A stretch of DNA of 64,000 nt from Larix kaempferi (Eukaryota > Streptophyta > Pinopsida > Pinales > Pinaceae), in the NCBI GenBank assembly GCA_027924585.1, contig BSBM01000608.1, positions 12,002,501 through 12,066,500 of the forward strand, read 5' to 3'. The number at the start of each line of letters is the position of its first letter. The first letter of the stretch is position 1. The position numbers and the translations under genes were made by a program. Shown piece by piece: positions 1-10,830 of the stretch. A model generated the notes under the pieces. It did not search any database. It had not been told where the DNA came from and saw only the letters and a list, made by a program, of their open reading frames with translations.

Positions 1-1157
1 CGCACAAGAGTGACAGCACGATATTAGAACATTATTTCTGCTATGTGTATTTTGTTAAACTTTCAAATGTATAAAGCGTGAGCTATGGGACAGCTGGCCA
101 TTCTTTTGTTAAATATTTTGTAAAAGAAAAGAATCACAATTTTGTCTATTATAGGAGAGAAAATTCTGTAGATGACAAGTGGAAGATGCTAGGTGGCAGC
201 CCAAAGGGCAGATTTGTAACTATAAATAGAAGTTAGGAAAGATTAGGAAGGACTTTTGGGAGGGAATGAAATTTTGGAAACCTTAACGAGCTATCTTGTA
301 TCATTTCTGTAAAATCGAATTTTCTAATAAAAGCCACGGGAGATGGACGTTTTGCATGGGAATGTTGGACGGATGTATGTTGGACTGTTCGAATGACTTC
401 TGTACTGTAATGTGAGATCATTCTTACTATCTGAACTATTTCTTTGTATTAATGATTCTTGCTCCTTCCTGTGCATACGATTTTCCCTATTTTGGTGAAC
501 AATGAATGCGTTTCCTATTAAATCAGGAGCTATCTGTTGATATCTTTACCATTGCTGTAGAGTTCTCTTTTAGATTAAATGGCTAACTGTTCTTTCTTCA
601 AGATAACTCATATAGCTCATTGTTCATGCCTTTAATTTGCTCCTTGCAGGGATCTTTAAATTTAATTTCAGTTTGTTTACGTTTAGATCTGTTTATTCGT
701 TCTTTCCATTTAGATTAGATATTTTTGCTTCTTTCTCTGTTTCACGAGCAATAGATGTGTTTTACATTAAACTAGAAGCTATCTTCTAAGATCCTTTTAT
801 CTGGATGTAGCTTTACCTGTAAGAATTGACAGCTATCTATTCTTTCTTTATGTTATCTGTTATAGCTCATTGCTCATCCTTTAAACGTGTTCTCTGCAAG
901 GATAGGTAGATTTACTTCATTTTCTAGACTTAGATATGTTTTAGTTGCATCTAGATCAAGTATAAACTAGGCACTTGCATCTCATTAAAACACATAAAAT
1001 CCAAAAAAGAAAGGTGGCTCGGGCCAAAACCGGTAGAATCGGAATTAAACTCCAAAACCACGGTTGCCGGAACCGCTAACCAGACGGATTCCCTACACCA
1101 AACGGGAGATAGTCTAATTGGGATCATCTCTCGGGGAGAATCCCTTTCTGATTGATG
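1..1157. other. Noncoding AT-rich DNA
   Basis: No coding frame is supported here. A TATA-box-like TATAAATAG lies at about 221-229 on the plus strand, in the style of an LTR or gene promoter, but I could not pair the stretch with a second LTR copy. Positions 1010-1140 are more GC-rich than the surroundings and carry no recognisable motif. The degenerate duplication inside this stretch is listed separately. Confidence 0.5.
500..965. repeat. Degenerate ~250-bp tandem duplication
   Basis: Two units, about 500-748 and 749-965, share the same order of phrases: CAAT(G/A)(A/G)ATG, then A(G/A)GAGCTATCT or its variant, then TAGCTCATTG(T/C)TCAT, then TGCA(G/A)GGAT. They are strongly diverged, so the duplication is old. 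No function is apparent. Confidence 0.5.
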
Positions 1158-1979
1158 CTACGATATCCGAGGCATCAACACTTCTTCATGCTTCTCCTTG
1201 CCATTCTTCAAATCTTACAGCTGTATGGTCAAGTTAGCTAGTTGTTTCTGTATCTGCGACATCCCATCCACATTTTCACCAATCGGTGACACCTCCAATC
1301 TCATTGCAATCTCCAGAGCTTCATTGGTCATTGTGATGTTTTGTTGCACCAATGGTAGCCAAATGTGTGGTAGTAGTGACGCGATGAACCACTCTTTATG
1401 TTGGACTGCAATCATATCGAAACTAACCTTTTCCATCAGCGTTTTGAACCACTGGTCAAAATCCCACATCGTATCATTGGGATATTGCTTAATTTCTTTC
1501 AATTCTGTGATATATTGAGCGTCAGACTTGGGCTTCCTAAATTCTGCAATCAACCCATCCCTGATCTCATCGAGTGACTTCGCTGGAGCTCCTGTAGCGA
1601 CTAGAACAAATTTCATAAACCAATCTAAGGCATGACCTCATAGAGTTGTTTCCAGCTGTCCTTTCTTAGCATAATCATCAATGATCTGTTTTATGGTCCA
1701 TACCGCTTCACACAAAAACCAATATTGTTCTGGGTTATCTATCGCATTCCCATGGAAAAATGGTAACTTAGCATCATCTCCCTGCATCCTGGGCTTCCTT
1801 CCTGCAGGTACTGAACTACTAGCAATCAAGTTTTGTTGACCCGGTGGGGTCAAAGTGGTGTTTCTTACTGGTTGACAGATAGTGATTGGAGGTGTGGGTA
1901 TGTTGCTGCTGGAGTTAGGTACTACCTCTATCCTGGGCGTAGCCTGTGTGTCCTTTTCCGGACTGTGAGGTTGCTTCAT
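1158..1979 (-). pseudogene. Decayed retrotransposon gag fragment
   Basis: Read on the minus strand from an ATG at 1979, one frame continues to a stop at 1158-1160 and is interrupted by two nonsense codons, at 1638-1640 (TGA) and 1215-1217 (TAA). The N-terminal third is proline- and threonine-rich. It is followed by a capsid-like stretch with LPFFHG, HALDWFMKF, DGLIAEF and DFDQWFKTL, the usual hydrophobic and aromatic spacing of plant Ty3/gypsy gag (retrotrans_gag) domains. The TGA lies where an Arg CGA is likely, consistent with deamination of a methylated CpG. No zinc knuckle, protease or reverse transcriptase follows, so this is a remnant. Assignment to gag is by pattern, not by a database match. 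Confidence 0.65.
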
Positions 1980-2202
1980 CCTGTGTGTTATTCCTTCATG
2001 AACTTGCAGTTCGATTGCAACAGGACCTTCTCCTATCCTCTACCTCTTTTTCTGTTGAAACCTCGCTCCTCCCCTTGTAAGACCACTCTCTTCCTCAGCT
2101 TCCCTCACAGTCTTTTCGTGACCTGCACCCATCTACCCTTGATCATTCCATGCACCGCCCCCCTACCATCACGATACCCACGACTTTTTCCCACCAGGAT
2201 GC

Positions 2203-2700
2203 TTACTGATCCAGATGCATTTTCAATATACCCTTCTCGTAAATGAGCATCTTAATGGACAGTTGAAGCGACAGCAGAAACCTTCCACGGGTTTCGCAAA
2301 AGAAATACCTTTCAGCTTCACTATAGGACTTCTGTGTATCAACCAAGAATTCAGTGATATATCCTTCCAAGATGCTATCAAGCCATACTTCGACAACCCA
2401 CAATTCTTCATTGTTGACTTCCTACAGTTCTTTGATCAAATCCAAGGTCCAAGTCGTCGGCTCACCACCTTCGTGGTTGCTTTTTTGAAATGTCAACTTT
2501 GCCAACCACTCGAACAAAAGGACCGAGAATTCACAAAAAAATAATTCGTGCGGATCGTCATGAATATACTTGCCCACCCATTGATCTACTATCAGTCGAG
2601 TGTTCCGGCATTCTTCTTTGTCAAACTCTTGCAACTTTTGATCAAACCAGCTCTATATTTCCGGTTTCGTCGGATTCCACAACATGTCCTTCTTTCACTT
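2203..2700 (-). pseudogene. Decayed coding stretch of unknown family
   Basis: Two minus-strand open pieces, 2422-2634 and 2203-2403, are in the same frame and separated by one TAG at 2422-2424 where CAG (Gln) would restore the reading. The frame can be followed upstream past another TAG to about 2700. The product is rich in Glu, Leu and Trp, with stretches such as LLFEWLAKLTFQKS and LLSLQLSIKMLIYEK that would form amphipathic helices. I do not recognise the family. It lies upstream, in the same orientation, of the gag fragment at 1158-1979, so it may come from the same dead element. Being open apart from nonsense codons is the main evidence that it was once coding. Confidence 0.4.
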
Positions 2701-3330
2701 CGCACACGGTCCCGACAACGGAACCATTTTTTGACTCAAACCCAATTGACAGGGATTCCCATCACTGTCAACACCAACTCACCGTGATCTACCTGAGCAC
2801 CGGCTCAGATAAGTTTTACCCTATCCAGCAACACCTGCGGAGCAGATGAGGTATCACCCGAGGCGATCAAGGGAGAGTGGATGGAACCATGTTTCTGCCG
2901 AATGAAGGAGGATGATTATGGAAATACCTGCTTACTTAAGTTATTGCAACATTCAAGATAGATCTATGCATTCATGTTTACCATCATTCATATTCATAGC
3001 ATCATTCTACAGAAACATTCATCGCGACAAGTATAACATTACAGTATAACTACAGCAAGAAACCATCGCAACATGCATAAAAGGTACACAAGGAATTTCA
3101 CCAAACAGTTCCGTCATGTCATATTACTTCAGCCAAAACCCTGATACAACATCTCTGCAAAACCAGATCTCGGCAATATCTCTTGATCTCACATACAGAC
3201 TCAAATACGCGCACAAATCAACATCCAAAGTCTGTACTAGGATTCCCTTACAGTTACAACTTATGACTATATATAGGCTTCTTCCTTTACAATGCTTGTC
3301 CACTTACTAACAACTTCCTAACTGACACTT
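2701..3330. other. Noncoding stretch, no recognised feature
   Basis: Between the decayed coding stretch and the tandem repeat I see only AT-rich sequence with scattered CATTCAT-type repetition around 2960-3030. No open frame is credible and no LTR partner was found. Confidence 0.4.
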
Positions 3331-3475
3331 GGACAAATGACCCAAAATCTAACTAACGCGGTCCAAATGACCCAAAAACCCACCTACTGCAGTACAATTA
3401 TCTCAAAAATACATATCATATGGTCCAATGACCCAAAAACCCGTGTTCTGCGGTACAATCAACTCAAAAATACAT
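3331..3475. repeat. Short tandem repeat, ~60-bp unit
   Basis: The phrase AAATGACCCAAAA, then a variable part, then CTGC(A/G)GTACAAT and CTCAAAAATACAT recurs at about 3335, 3365 and 3427. The second and third units are the best match. It lies 100 bp outside the left end of OUT. Confidence 0.6.
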
Positions 3476-3575
3476 AAAAATACTCTAGCCTTCTGCCTTC
3501 CGCGACCTCTTCTGACATGTCGCAGCATCGGTGATGCTGCAATTCTTCCTTACCAAACCACTTGCCAGCATTGGT

Positions 3576-4489
3576 TGTTACACCAAAATGTCGTCACCCT
3601 TGCGCAAGTGTCGCAAGCATTGCAAGTGTCGTCATCCTGACCTAGTGTTGTCACCATGACCATTGCAAGTATTGTCATTATGACCAAGTGTCGTCATCAT
3701 GACTGTTGTGATAATTTCGTCATCTTGACCATTGTGTAAACTCTTCGCTATTTTACCTAAACCCATTTTAGAGTAAAAACACATCCCTGAAGTTTCTCGT
3801 GACTAGAGGGCTTAACTGACCTACTTTTCAAGGTCATCGCAGTCTGTCCTTATGCAACATGCGACGTCGCAGGTTGTCCTAATGCAACCTGCGACAATGT
3901 CAGATATTTGGATTAAAGAGTATATTTGAGCCCGTTCTCGAAAATGAGTGATGTGGAGGCCTATCCCTAGGCTCTAGGTGAGGTGGCACTTCGGTTCCTA
4001 ACCTTATGGAAAGATCCCTTAACCATCTCCCCCTAATCCTCAACCTACCCTATCTCTTTAGTCATATATAAACACCCACTCTCTCCATGCGAGGGGGGAA
4101 GGTCTATGGTACAATTATGCTGATAGGATCCATACTGGTGATTGGGAAGCTTGTACCATCTTGGAGGCTTGGCTTGGACATGTTGGATGGAGGATGCAAC
4201 GTTGAGGCTTTGGTTGTAGCTTCATCTTTTCTATGTATTCCCACTTTTTATATAGTTAATATAATCTCTTTCCATAAATGTTGTCTCATTGATGATGTTT
4301 AGAACTTTCTTCCTCAACTATTAGTTTAGATCAGTTATTGTTTAGATATCTTGTACTGCTTGTATTGTTTCCATATTGTCTTGAAAGGTCTTGCAACTAG
4401 AGATCTGACGACCACGAGACTTGGAGCAACAACAAGGAGAAGGATCCACGATTTGAAAGGTACGATATCTAAGTACTCGATCTGTAACT
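3576..4489 (+). repeat. OUT 5' LTR
   Basis: It begins TGTTACACCA and the similarity to the right copy ends at CTGTAACT. Its start carries five near-palindromic GTCA(T/C)-N-(A/C/T)TGAC boxes between 3631 and 3729 and TCGTCA (TGACGA) motifs. The Met-started frame at 4087-4302 is present with changes in both LTRs and is probably fortuitous. By my alignment about 48 substitutions separate this copy from the right one (about 5%). Confidence 0.75.
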
Positions 4490-4732
4490 CGAGGAGATTA
4501 GCATGCACGTAATGTCCAAGTAATCGGGTATGCAGGCAAGGGTACGGTCCCAATCCTCCTTGTCGCATCATATTGTTGGACCCTGCAATATATAGCGGTT
4601 TGCGATGCCTTGATAATCTTGTGAGGTTCCAGACTTTGAATCCACTCCTATTCACAAAGTTTGCTTGTTGCTTTTAGACTTGAGTAGTGTTTGATTTGTG
4701 TGGTAATTTAGAGACTCCTAGGAAGCTTAGAT
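4490..4732 (+). other. OUT leader, no clear primer site
   Basis: This short stretch lies between the end of LTR similarity and the gag-like frame. No match to the primer sites seen in the other elements (tRNA-Asp, initiator tRNA-Met, TGGCGACTCC) is visible, which suggests a deletion at the LTR/leader junction. Confidence 0.4.
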
Positions 4733-5638
4733 ATGGAATATTCTTTTGGGACTACCAACCAAGGCTCCCCATTCCAAGTTATGCCATTTGTTATTCCCCC
4801 TTGTGGAACTATTGGTCCTCCCTTTATGGCTACGTTGAGTCTTCCTGGATTGACGATAGGATTACCAGTATGGTTATTCTCCAATCCAATTACACCAAGT
4901 GCACCAATCGTGTCGGACCTAGGTCCTTCACCACATGAGCATCAATCTCATGATGACCCTTCTCCTTCTTTATCGAAAGTTGAATTGGCTTCCATATCTT
5001 CCTCTTCTCCTACTGAAAACTCTGATGTTAGTAAGAAGGCTGGTGTGAAGAAGAAGAAAGGGAAGATTAAGAAGAAGAAAGATAAGAAAGAGACCAAGAG
5101 TCAACCATCTGCCTCTGATGGCACTAATTCTATGAGAACACCTCATAAGCCAAATTTCCCTTGCAAACTTTGCAAGGGTGATCACCTTCTCAAGAATTGT
5201 CCCAGTCTTTCCCGTGTGTTAGAAGTGTGGTCTAAAACACCAAAACTGCTTGTATCGTCAACCTCTGACCATCATATTGATGATACTCCCTCGACTAGTG
5301 ACCCATTGGTGACGGGTCGGAAAGGTAGAGCTGCAGACCCTTGTTGGATATGCAAGGGCATGCATCATACTTACCTTTGTCCAAGCATGGATGAATCTTC
5401 ACAGTGGTTGGAAGATAATACTAGTTCTCAACAGGTGCTTCCAACAAGTGCTAGTAAGTTGTCCCTCGACCCCCCACTGGTTGACCAAGTGATCGATTCA
5501 GTTCCATCTGAAATCGATCCCACTCTTCTTTCCGAGAGTGAAGTGATTGTGTTGATCTCATCTCCACTCGATCTCACCCTTTCATTTGAGAAATTCCAGA
5601 CTGAAGCAGTCACTATGACACAATCTTTCGTACGATAG
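4733..5638 (+). pseudogene. OUT gag-like protein with two zinc knuckles
   Basis: The 301-codon frame starts with a Pro/Gly/Phe-rich region, then a Ser-rich linker, then a dense lysine tract at about residues 104-125 suited to nucleic-acid binding or nuclear targeting. Two zinc knuckles of the form CX2CX3HX4C follow (CKLCKGDHLLKNC, and CWICKGMHHTYLC about 60 residues later). Zinc knuckles are normally the nucleocapsid part of gag; the capsid domain that should precede them is not recognisable, so the frame may be a C-terminal piece. The frame stops at 5636-5638 exactly where the protease-like sequence continues one frame over, so a frameshift is likely. The Pro-rich start resembles in style the gag of TAIL at 62147-64000. 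Confidence 0.6.
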
Positions 5639-6042
5639 TTGATGAGGGAGCTTCTATTAGTAGTTTATCCTCAACTGCTTGGCAAGCTATAGGTTCTCCT
5701 CAGCTTGTGCCAGTAACTGACCAAATTTTGTCTTTTAATAGAAGGCCTACTGGACCTTTATCGATTCTCCCGCAGTTACCTGTCACGTTGAGAGGTAAAA
5801 CTGTTTATGTTGATGTCATGGTTGTCCAAGGTCCTTTAGATTTCAATCTACTCCTTAGACATGATTATGTCTATGCTATGAAAGCTGTAGTGTCCATGCT
5901 CTTTCGAGTGATGTATTTCCCTCATCATGGGAATATTGTGACCATTGATCAGCTTTCCTTTGTCACACTTACTCATCATATGACTCCTAGTGATCAGACT
6001 TCCCTAAATGTTCCATATGTTTTAGTGGTTTCCTCCCCCTGA
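5632..6042 (+). pseudogene. OUT aspartic-protease-like fragment
   Basis: Reading frame 1 gives IVDEGASISSL, a variant of the retropepsin D-(T/S)-G-A motif with Glu replacing Thr/Ser. Further on come VDVMVVQGPLDFNLLLRHDY and the hydrophobic spacing typical of the second half of LTR-element proteases (the usual LLGRDW is here LLRHDY). It is out of frame with the preceding zinc-knuckle frame and ends at a stop at 6040-6042, after which no reverse transcriptase follows. The altered active site and missing downstream domains argue that it is not functional now. Confidence 0.6.
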
Positions 6043-8400
6043 GGATGGGGGGTACGAGCATGGTTTATGTTATGTTTCAAGCTTGTTAAAAAATGAAACC
6101 AACCTTCAAGAAAAGTTTCTCTTTGATTTCAAGCTTGCATAAAAATGAAACCATTTCACATAAGCACAGTTCCCGTTCTATGTCAAGCTCGTTAAAAAAT
6201 GAAATAGGTTCCTACGAGCACGGTTTATGTTATGTTTCAAGCTCGTTAAAAAAATGAAACCGAACACCCTAGCATAGTTTCCCTTTGGTTTCAAGATTAC
6301 ATAAAAATGAAACCAATCCACTGTACGAGCACGGTTTATGTTATGTTTCAAGCTCGTTAAAAAATGAAACCAACCACCCTAGCATAGTTTCCCTTTGGTT
6401 TCAAGCTTGCATAAAAATGAAACCAATCAATTAGATCATAGTTTTATTCTATTTCAAGCTCGTTAAAAAATGAGATAGACCCCTCTAATCATAGTTTACC
6501 TTTGGTTTCAAGCTTGCATAAAAATGAAACCATCCACTCGAGCATATTTTTATTCCATTTCAAGCTCGTTAAAAAATAAGATGGGCCCCCTCGAGCATAG
6601 TTTTATTCCATTTCAAGCTCGTTAAAAAATAAGATGGGCACCCTCGAGCATAGTTTTATTCCATTTCAAGCTTGTTAAAAAATAAGATGGGCCCCCTCGA
6701 GCATAGTTTTATTCCATTTCAAGCTCATTAAAAAATAAGATGGGTCCCCTCGAGCACAGTTTTATTCCATTTCAAGCTCGTTAAAAAATAAGATGGGCTC
6801 CCTCAAGCGTAGTTATTGTCTATTTCAAGCTTGTGTAAAAATGAAATAGATCTCCCTCCCATCGGTTCGAGTCTCTCGCTAAAGTCAGAATTTGAACCTT
6901 CATTTCATTTTATTCTCATTTTCCCCCCCTTGGTGAACATTTTCATATTAGTAGCCAAGTTGGTAGTTGGGTTAGCAAGCATGATTTTTAGACGAAATGA
7001 AGCTCGGGGGGCATACCACATGTCGTACCATCAGCAATCATGTTGAAGGAACACCACCATGTTAAGCCGCTATCAATAATGTTGGGGGCATTTACCAACC
7101 TCTGGGCATCATGTTGGGAAGGAGCCCATCAATGGGCCTTAACCATGAGCATAGTTCCCATTCTATGTCAAGCTCGTTAAAAATTGAAATAGGTTCCCGC
7201 GAGCAGAGTTCTAATCTTGTGTCAAGCTCGTTAAAAAATGAAACATATCCTTTCCCTTTGAGTCAAGTCTCCTCATAGACTTAGTACCTGAACCTTCTTT
7301 TCACCCGCCTATGCCTTAGGTGGATGAAATGAAGCTTGGCGGCATGTCTTCAACCTCTGGAAGTTACGTTGAAGTCAACTCGATCGCCTCTCCACACCAC
7401 GTTGGAGCTAATTCACTTACTTCTAGCAATCATGCTGGGGGCATGCACCAACCTTTGGATTTCAAGATGGGAAGAAATCCACCATTGGGAACATTTTCGA
7501 GCATACTTTCCTTTTTTAGGTTTTGATATCATTAAACCATGAAAATTATCCCAAGCATAGTTCATTTTATGTTACAAGATCATTAAAAAATGAAGCAGAC
7601 ATCATGAGCATTCTTCCAACCTATCTTCGAGCCTGTTAAAAACAGTAAGATGGTGTTGAGCTTACTTTTTCACTTTTTTCGTGCTCTGGTTGAAACATGA
7701 AAAGTGGTTTGAGCTTAGTTTTTACTTTTTTGTGCTCTAGTTCAAACATAAAAAAGATTTCGAGTGCTTTTGATACCATTATCGTGCTCGTTAAAAATTT
7801 GAGTAAAAAGGTGTGTCTAACAAGTATAGGTTTATTGTTTTATCCGGCCTCTCTAGACTATTTACGGAAAAGGAATTGTGCCGAGTTTACTTTTTTCTTT
7901 GTCGTACTCGGTTATCAACCATGACAAAGTTACTCATGGAGTCCTTTTTAAGCTCCTTTCAGACTCCCTAAATAGGAAAATATTTCCAAGTGAACTTGAT
8001 GCTTTCACGCTTGTAAAAGCATTTGAATGATCGTCTTTCTGGTGATAGTTTACCCCTTTTTCGGACCAGGAAGTACTATTTACAAAAAAAGGAATACTCT
8101 AGCCAATCATGACTGGAAGAGTCCTCTCCCGCGTTGTTTTACCCTTTTTCGGGCGATGAGGCTAACTTTACAAAAAAGGACCCTTGGAGTCTCCTTTAGT
8201 TCTTTCCAAACTCTCTAAACATGAAATGATTTCGAGTTTTCCTTCTCTGGACTCGTTAAATTTTAAACATTGAAGGGCCCATTATGGGACGAACCCCTCC
8301 TTTCCTAGGTTCCTGAAACATTTGGAATTGGACTCGTCTATGAGATGAGCTATACCAAGCATCTGGTTACCCTCATCAATCTCGTTAAAAACACATGAGG
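6035..8400 (+). repeat. Array of hairpins with a shared loop
   Basis: A tandem array (~50-60-bp spacing) runs from 6060 to 6850, with further units at 7163-7192, 7218-7245, 7621-7653, 8241-8276 and 8371-8400. Each unit is a 5-9-bp inverted repeat around a loop close to AGCTCGTTAAAAAA or AGCTTGCATAAAAA. Stems differ but stay complementary: TTGGTTTCA/TGAAACCAA (6285-6316, 6395-6426), TCTATTTCA/TGAAATAGA (6819-6850), CCATTT/AAGATGG with a T-G pair (6555-6796, five units), CTATCTT/AAGATGG (7621-7653), CCTTC/GAAGG (8241-8276), CCTCAT/ATGAGG (8371-8400). Some units have one mismatch (6178-6207). The gag stop region also forms CCCCC/GGGGG at 6035-6052. No coding frame spans the array. Confidence 0.85.
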
Positions 8401-9225
8401 CACTCATCAATCATAATGGGGAAAAAGGGAAGATTTTGTGTTACATCTAAATTACGGAAGTACATAGTCACTCTTGAACATGGCACTAGTTTGCATTTTG
8501 CATTCAGTACTTGGGTAATCTGTTTGTCTTCAAATCCTTTCAATTCCATGAGTCTTGCCACTCCTTTGGATCAACCAAAGAATGCTTCCACCATCAGTTG
8601 CATTAGGGGTTGGGATCATTATTGTCAAGTCAATACTGCCAAGGAATGCCATGCTCATGTTCAAAGACGTTTGTTCCTCATTATCTGCAGTCAATACACC
8701 TTCAATCATGTTGGTCTACCTTGAGTTAGTCTTGCACATTACTCTACCATCCGATCTACTCTACACATCTTTTGTCGTGTTTCGTGTCGATTGATGGGGG
8801 ATTCATCATGGCCCTCCTTCGACGGATTCATCCTTGTTGACATCAACTCATCATCTGAGGATTGAATCTAGAAACCAACCAAGTACCTTGGTCCTGCATG
8901 CCGCAATGGCAGGTTACCTTTCTTTCAACATGAGTTTACATCATTGACTCTTGATTGAAAGATTTCATCTTGCGTTCGACTTCAACTCACTTATTTACGC
9001 TTGATGATATGCACTGTGATACCTTGGGAATCATTGACATTAATGGTGATCTCCCTCGCACTTGTTAACGGTATACATTAATGACCGATAATCAAGTGGT
9101 TTCTACCATGTTTGAATCCAAAACATTGCAATCACATGGATAGATTCGTATCATTGCGGGTTCAGCTTGAAGACCTTGGGGAAGTTATTTTCTACCCAGG
9201 TTGCGATGGAGATTGTTTGAGACGC
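8401..9225 (+). other. OUT 3' internal noncoding region
   Basis: No domain is recognisable. Short open frames at 8395-8724 and 8555-8794 overlap in different frames and show no family features, so I do not call them genes. Confidence 0.4.
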
Positions 9226-9425
9226 ACAGATCCACTTTTGTATTGGTCGTGGTTGTGTTGTCAGTTCAGAGTTACACGGATCCACTTTTGTATTGGTCAT
9301 GGCTGTGTTATCATCTCATCATGGATCTACAATTGTGTCTAGTAGCCATGATTGTGTTCAGTCGGTCTTTACTATCATGGATCTGCAATGTATTGGTCGG
9401 CAGCCATGTTTTGTGTTGTATGAAA
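9226..9425. repeat. 60-bp tandem repeat in OUT
   Basis: Units starting near 9226 and 9286 share GATCCACTTTTGTATTGGTC followed by (G/A)TGG(T/C)TGTGTT. Two more degenerate units follow around 9325 and 9380 (GGATCT...TTG, then AGCCATG). It ends about 120 bp before the 3' LTR. Confidence 0.7.
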
Positions 9426-9546
9426 CTTGTGGATCTCAATTCATTTCTGCAATAGCTCCTTCCAACCAGCAAGTCCTTGCCATTTTTCTTACTACAAATC
9501 ATTTCACCTGTCTCATTCCGTCAGATTCATGCTTTGGGGGGCATTC

Positions 9547-9686
9547 TGTTACACCACAATGTCGTCACCCTTGTGCAAGTGTCGCAAGCATTGCAAGTGT
9601 CGTCATCCTGACCTAGTGTTGTCACCATGACCATTGCAAGTATTGTCATTATGACCAAGTGTCGTCATCATGACCGTTGTGATAAT
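9547..9686 (+). repeat. OUT 3' LTR, first part
   Basis: It begins TGTTACACCAC and matches 3576-3715 of the left LTR with few changes, up to GATAAT where COP begins. The preceding tract TTTGGGGGGCATTC fits a polypurine tract. The remainder of this LTR resumes at 30202. Confidence 0.85.
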
Positions 9687-10191
9687 TGTTAAGTTTTAAA
9701 CCAAATAGACTAGTAAGATCATTGAAAGAAACACAATCACAAGATAGACACAGAAATTACCCTGGGAAACCCTCATGGGGTAGAAAACCCAGCAAAGCTT
9801 TCCTCAATAAGATGATCAACCAAAATACAAGATGTTCTCCAAGACTTTTCCTCCTTCTCTATCTTCCAGACAGACCTCGCAGACACAAGTGAGCTAGTTT
9901 TCTGAGTTGTGTGTGTGTGTTAAATGAGGAGCTCCTCTCCTCTATTTATACTAGATCCCAACTAACCAAAAACCCTAATGGGGGGCCGACCTCTACTTGA
10001 GAATTCTAATAACCCCTAAAATATAAACTCAGGGCCAACCCCCACATGGTGGGTCTAATAACCCTAGTTTCCACAAACCATTGGAGGAATAAACTTCTCC
10101 AGATACATAATAGAATTTCCTCGGAGGGATGAAACATCTCCGGAATAATAATGTACAAATATAATATTCTTGGAAGTTATAATATTCAACA
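9687..10191 (-). repeat. COP 3' LTR
   Basis: 505 bp. It ends on the plus strand with ATATTCAACA. The sequence immediately inside, CTCCCCCTTAA at 10192-10202, is the complement of a purine tract. Confidence 0.92.
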
Positions 10192-10202
10192 CTCCCCCTT
10201 AA
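10192..10202 (-). other. COP polypurine tract
   Basis: Read on the minus strand this is TTAAGGGGGAG directly before the 3' LTR. It is the expected primer for plus-strand DNA synthesis and agrees with the element's orientation. Confidence 0.8.
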
Positions 10203-10339
10203 CGAGAAGGATATTATAATAGTATCTGTAGGAGTAAGGAGTCATCGACTACATCATACATGATACATCTCTATATCATCGGAAGCTTTCTTCCATACAT
10301 CATCATCAGTAACTTAACTAGTTACTGGAACATCAACAT

Positions 10340-10595
10340 CATAGTTATCGCACAATCATCAGCATTGTCATCACACAATCATCAACATCGTCATCATACG
10401 ATCATCGACATCGTCATCATACTATCATCAGCATCGTCATTATATAATCATCAGCATCGTCATCATACGATCATCAGCATCGTCATCATACAATCATCAG
10501 CATCGTCATCATACGATCATCAGCATCGTCATCATACAATCATCAGCATCGTCATCATACGATCATCAGCATCGTCATCATATAATCATATTACA
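10340..10595. repeat. COP 3' UTR array 1: CATCGTCATCATA repeats
   Basis: About ten copies of a unit close to ATCATCAGCATCGTCATCATAC, with a longer-order alternation of ACGATC and ACAATC that suggests a ~42-bp higher-order unit. The plus-strand open frame through it (Ser/His/Ile repeats) is a by-product of the repeat and lies opposite to pol. Confidence 0.85.
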
Positions 10596-10609
10596 GGATG
10601 ATCAATCCT

Positions 10610-10830
10610 GCTCTCTTTAGGACATAGGTCCATGGATGATGCAATCCTGTCATGTACCTTTTGAACCGAGGTCCAAGGACGATCCAATCCTACCATGTAC
10701 CTTTTGAACCGTGGTCCAAGGACGATCCAGTCCTATCATCTACCTTTTGAACCAAGGTCTAGGGACGATACAGTCCTATCATGTACCTTTTGAACCAAGG
10801 TCCAGGGACGATACAGTCCTATAATTCAAT
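10610..10830. repeat. COP 3' UTR array 2: ~60-bp repeats
   Basis: Four to five units with the phrase GGTCCA(A/G)GGACGAT(C/A)CA(A/G)TCCTA followed by CATGTACCTTTTGAACC. The GGACGAT(C/A)CA(A/G)TCC core is shared with the neighbouring 88-bp array, so one probably gave rise to the other. Confidence 0.8.

Noticed and set aside
1-480. Calling the left window edge an LTR
   Set aside because: A TATA-like box is present, but no second copy, TG/CA ends or primer site could be found.
3571-3575. TTGGT as a target duplication for OUT
   Set aside because: No matching TTGGT was found after the right LTR at or near 30975, so only the left flank is known.
4087-4302. Met-started 71-codon frame with a counterpart at 30573-30788
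   Set aside because: Both copies lie in the OUT LTRs. The frame crosses what looks like leader sequence, so persistence is expected from recent common origin and gives no evidence of coding.
6060-6850. Regular repeats that might suggest a CRISPR array
   Set aside because: Units abut and vary throughout, there are no unique spacers or cas genes, and the context is a plant retrotransposon.
10260-10601. Plus-strand Ser/His/Ile-rich open frame
   Set aside because: Translation of the CATCGTCATCATA array in the COP 3' UTR; no start context and wrong strand for the element.
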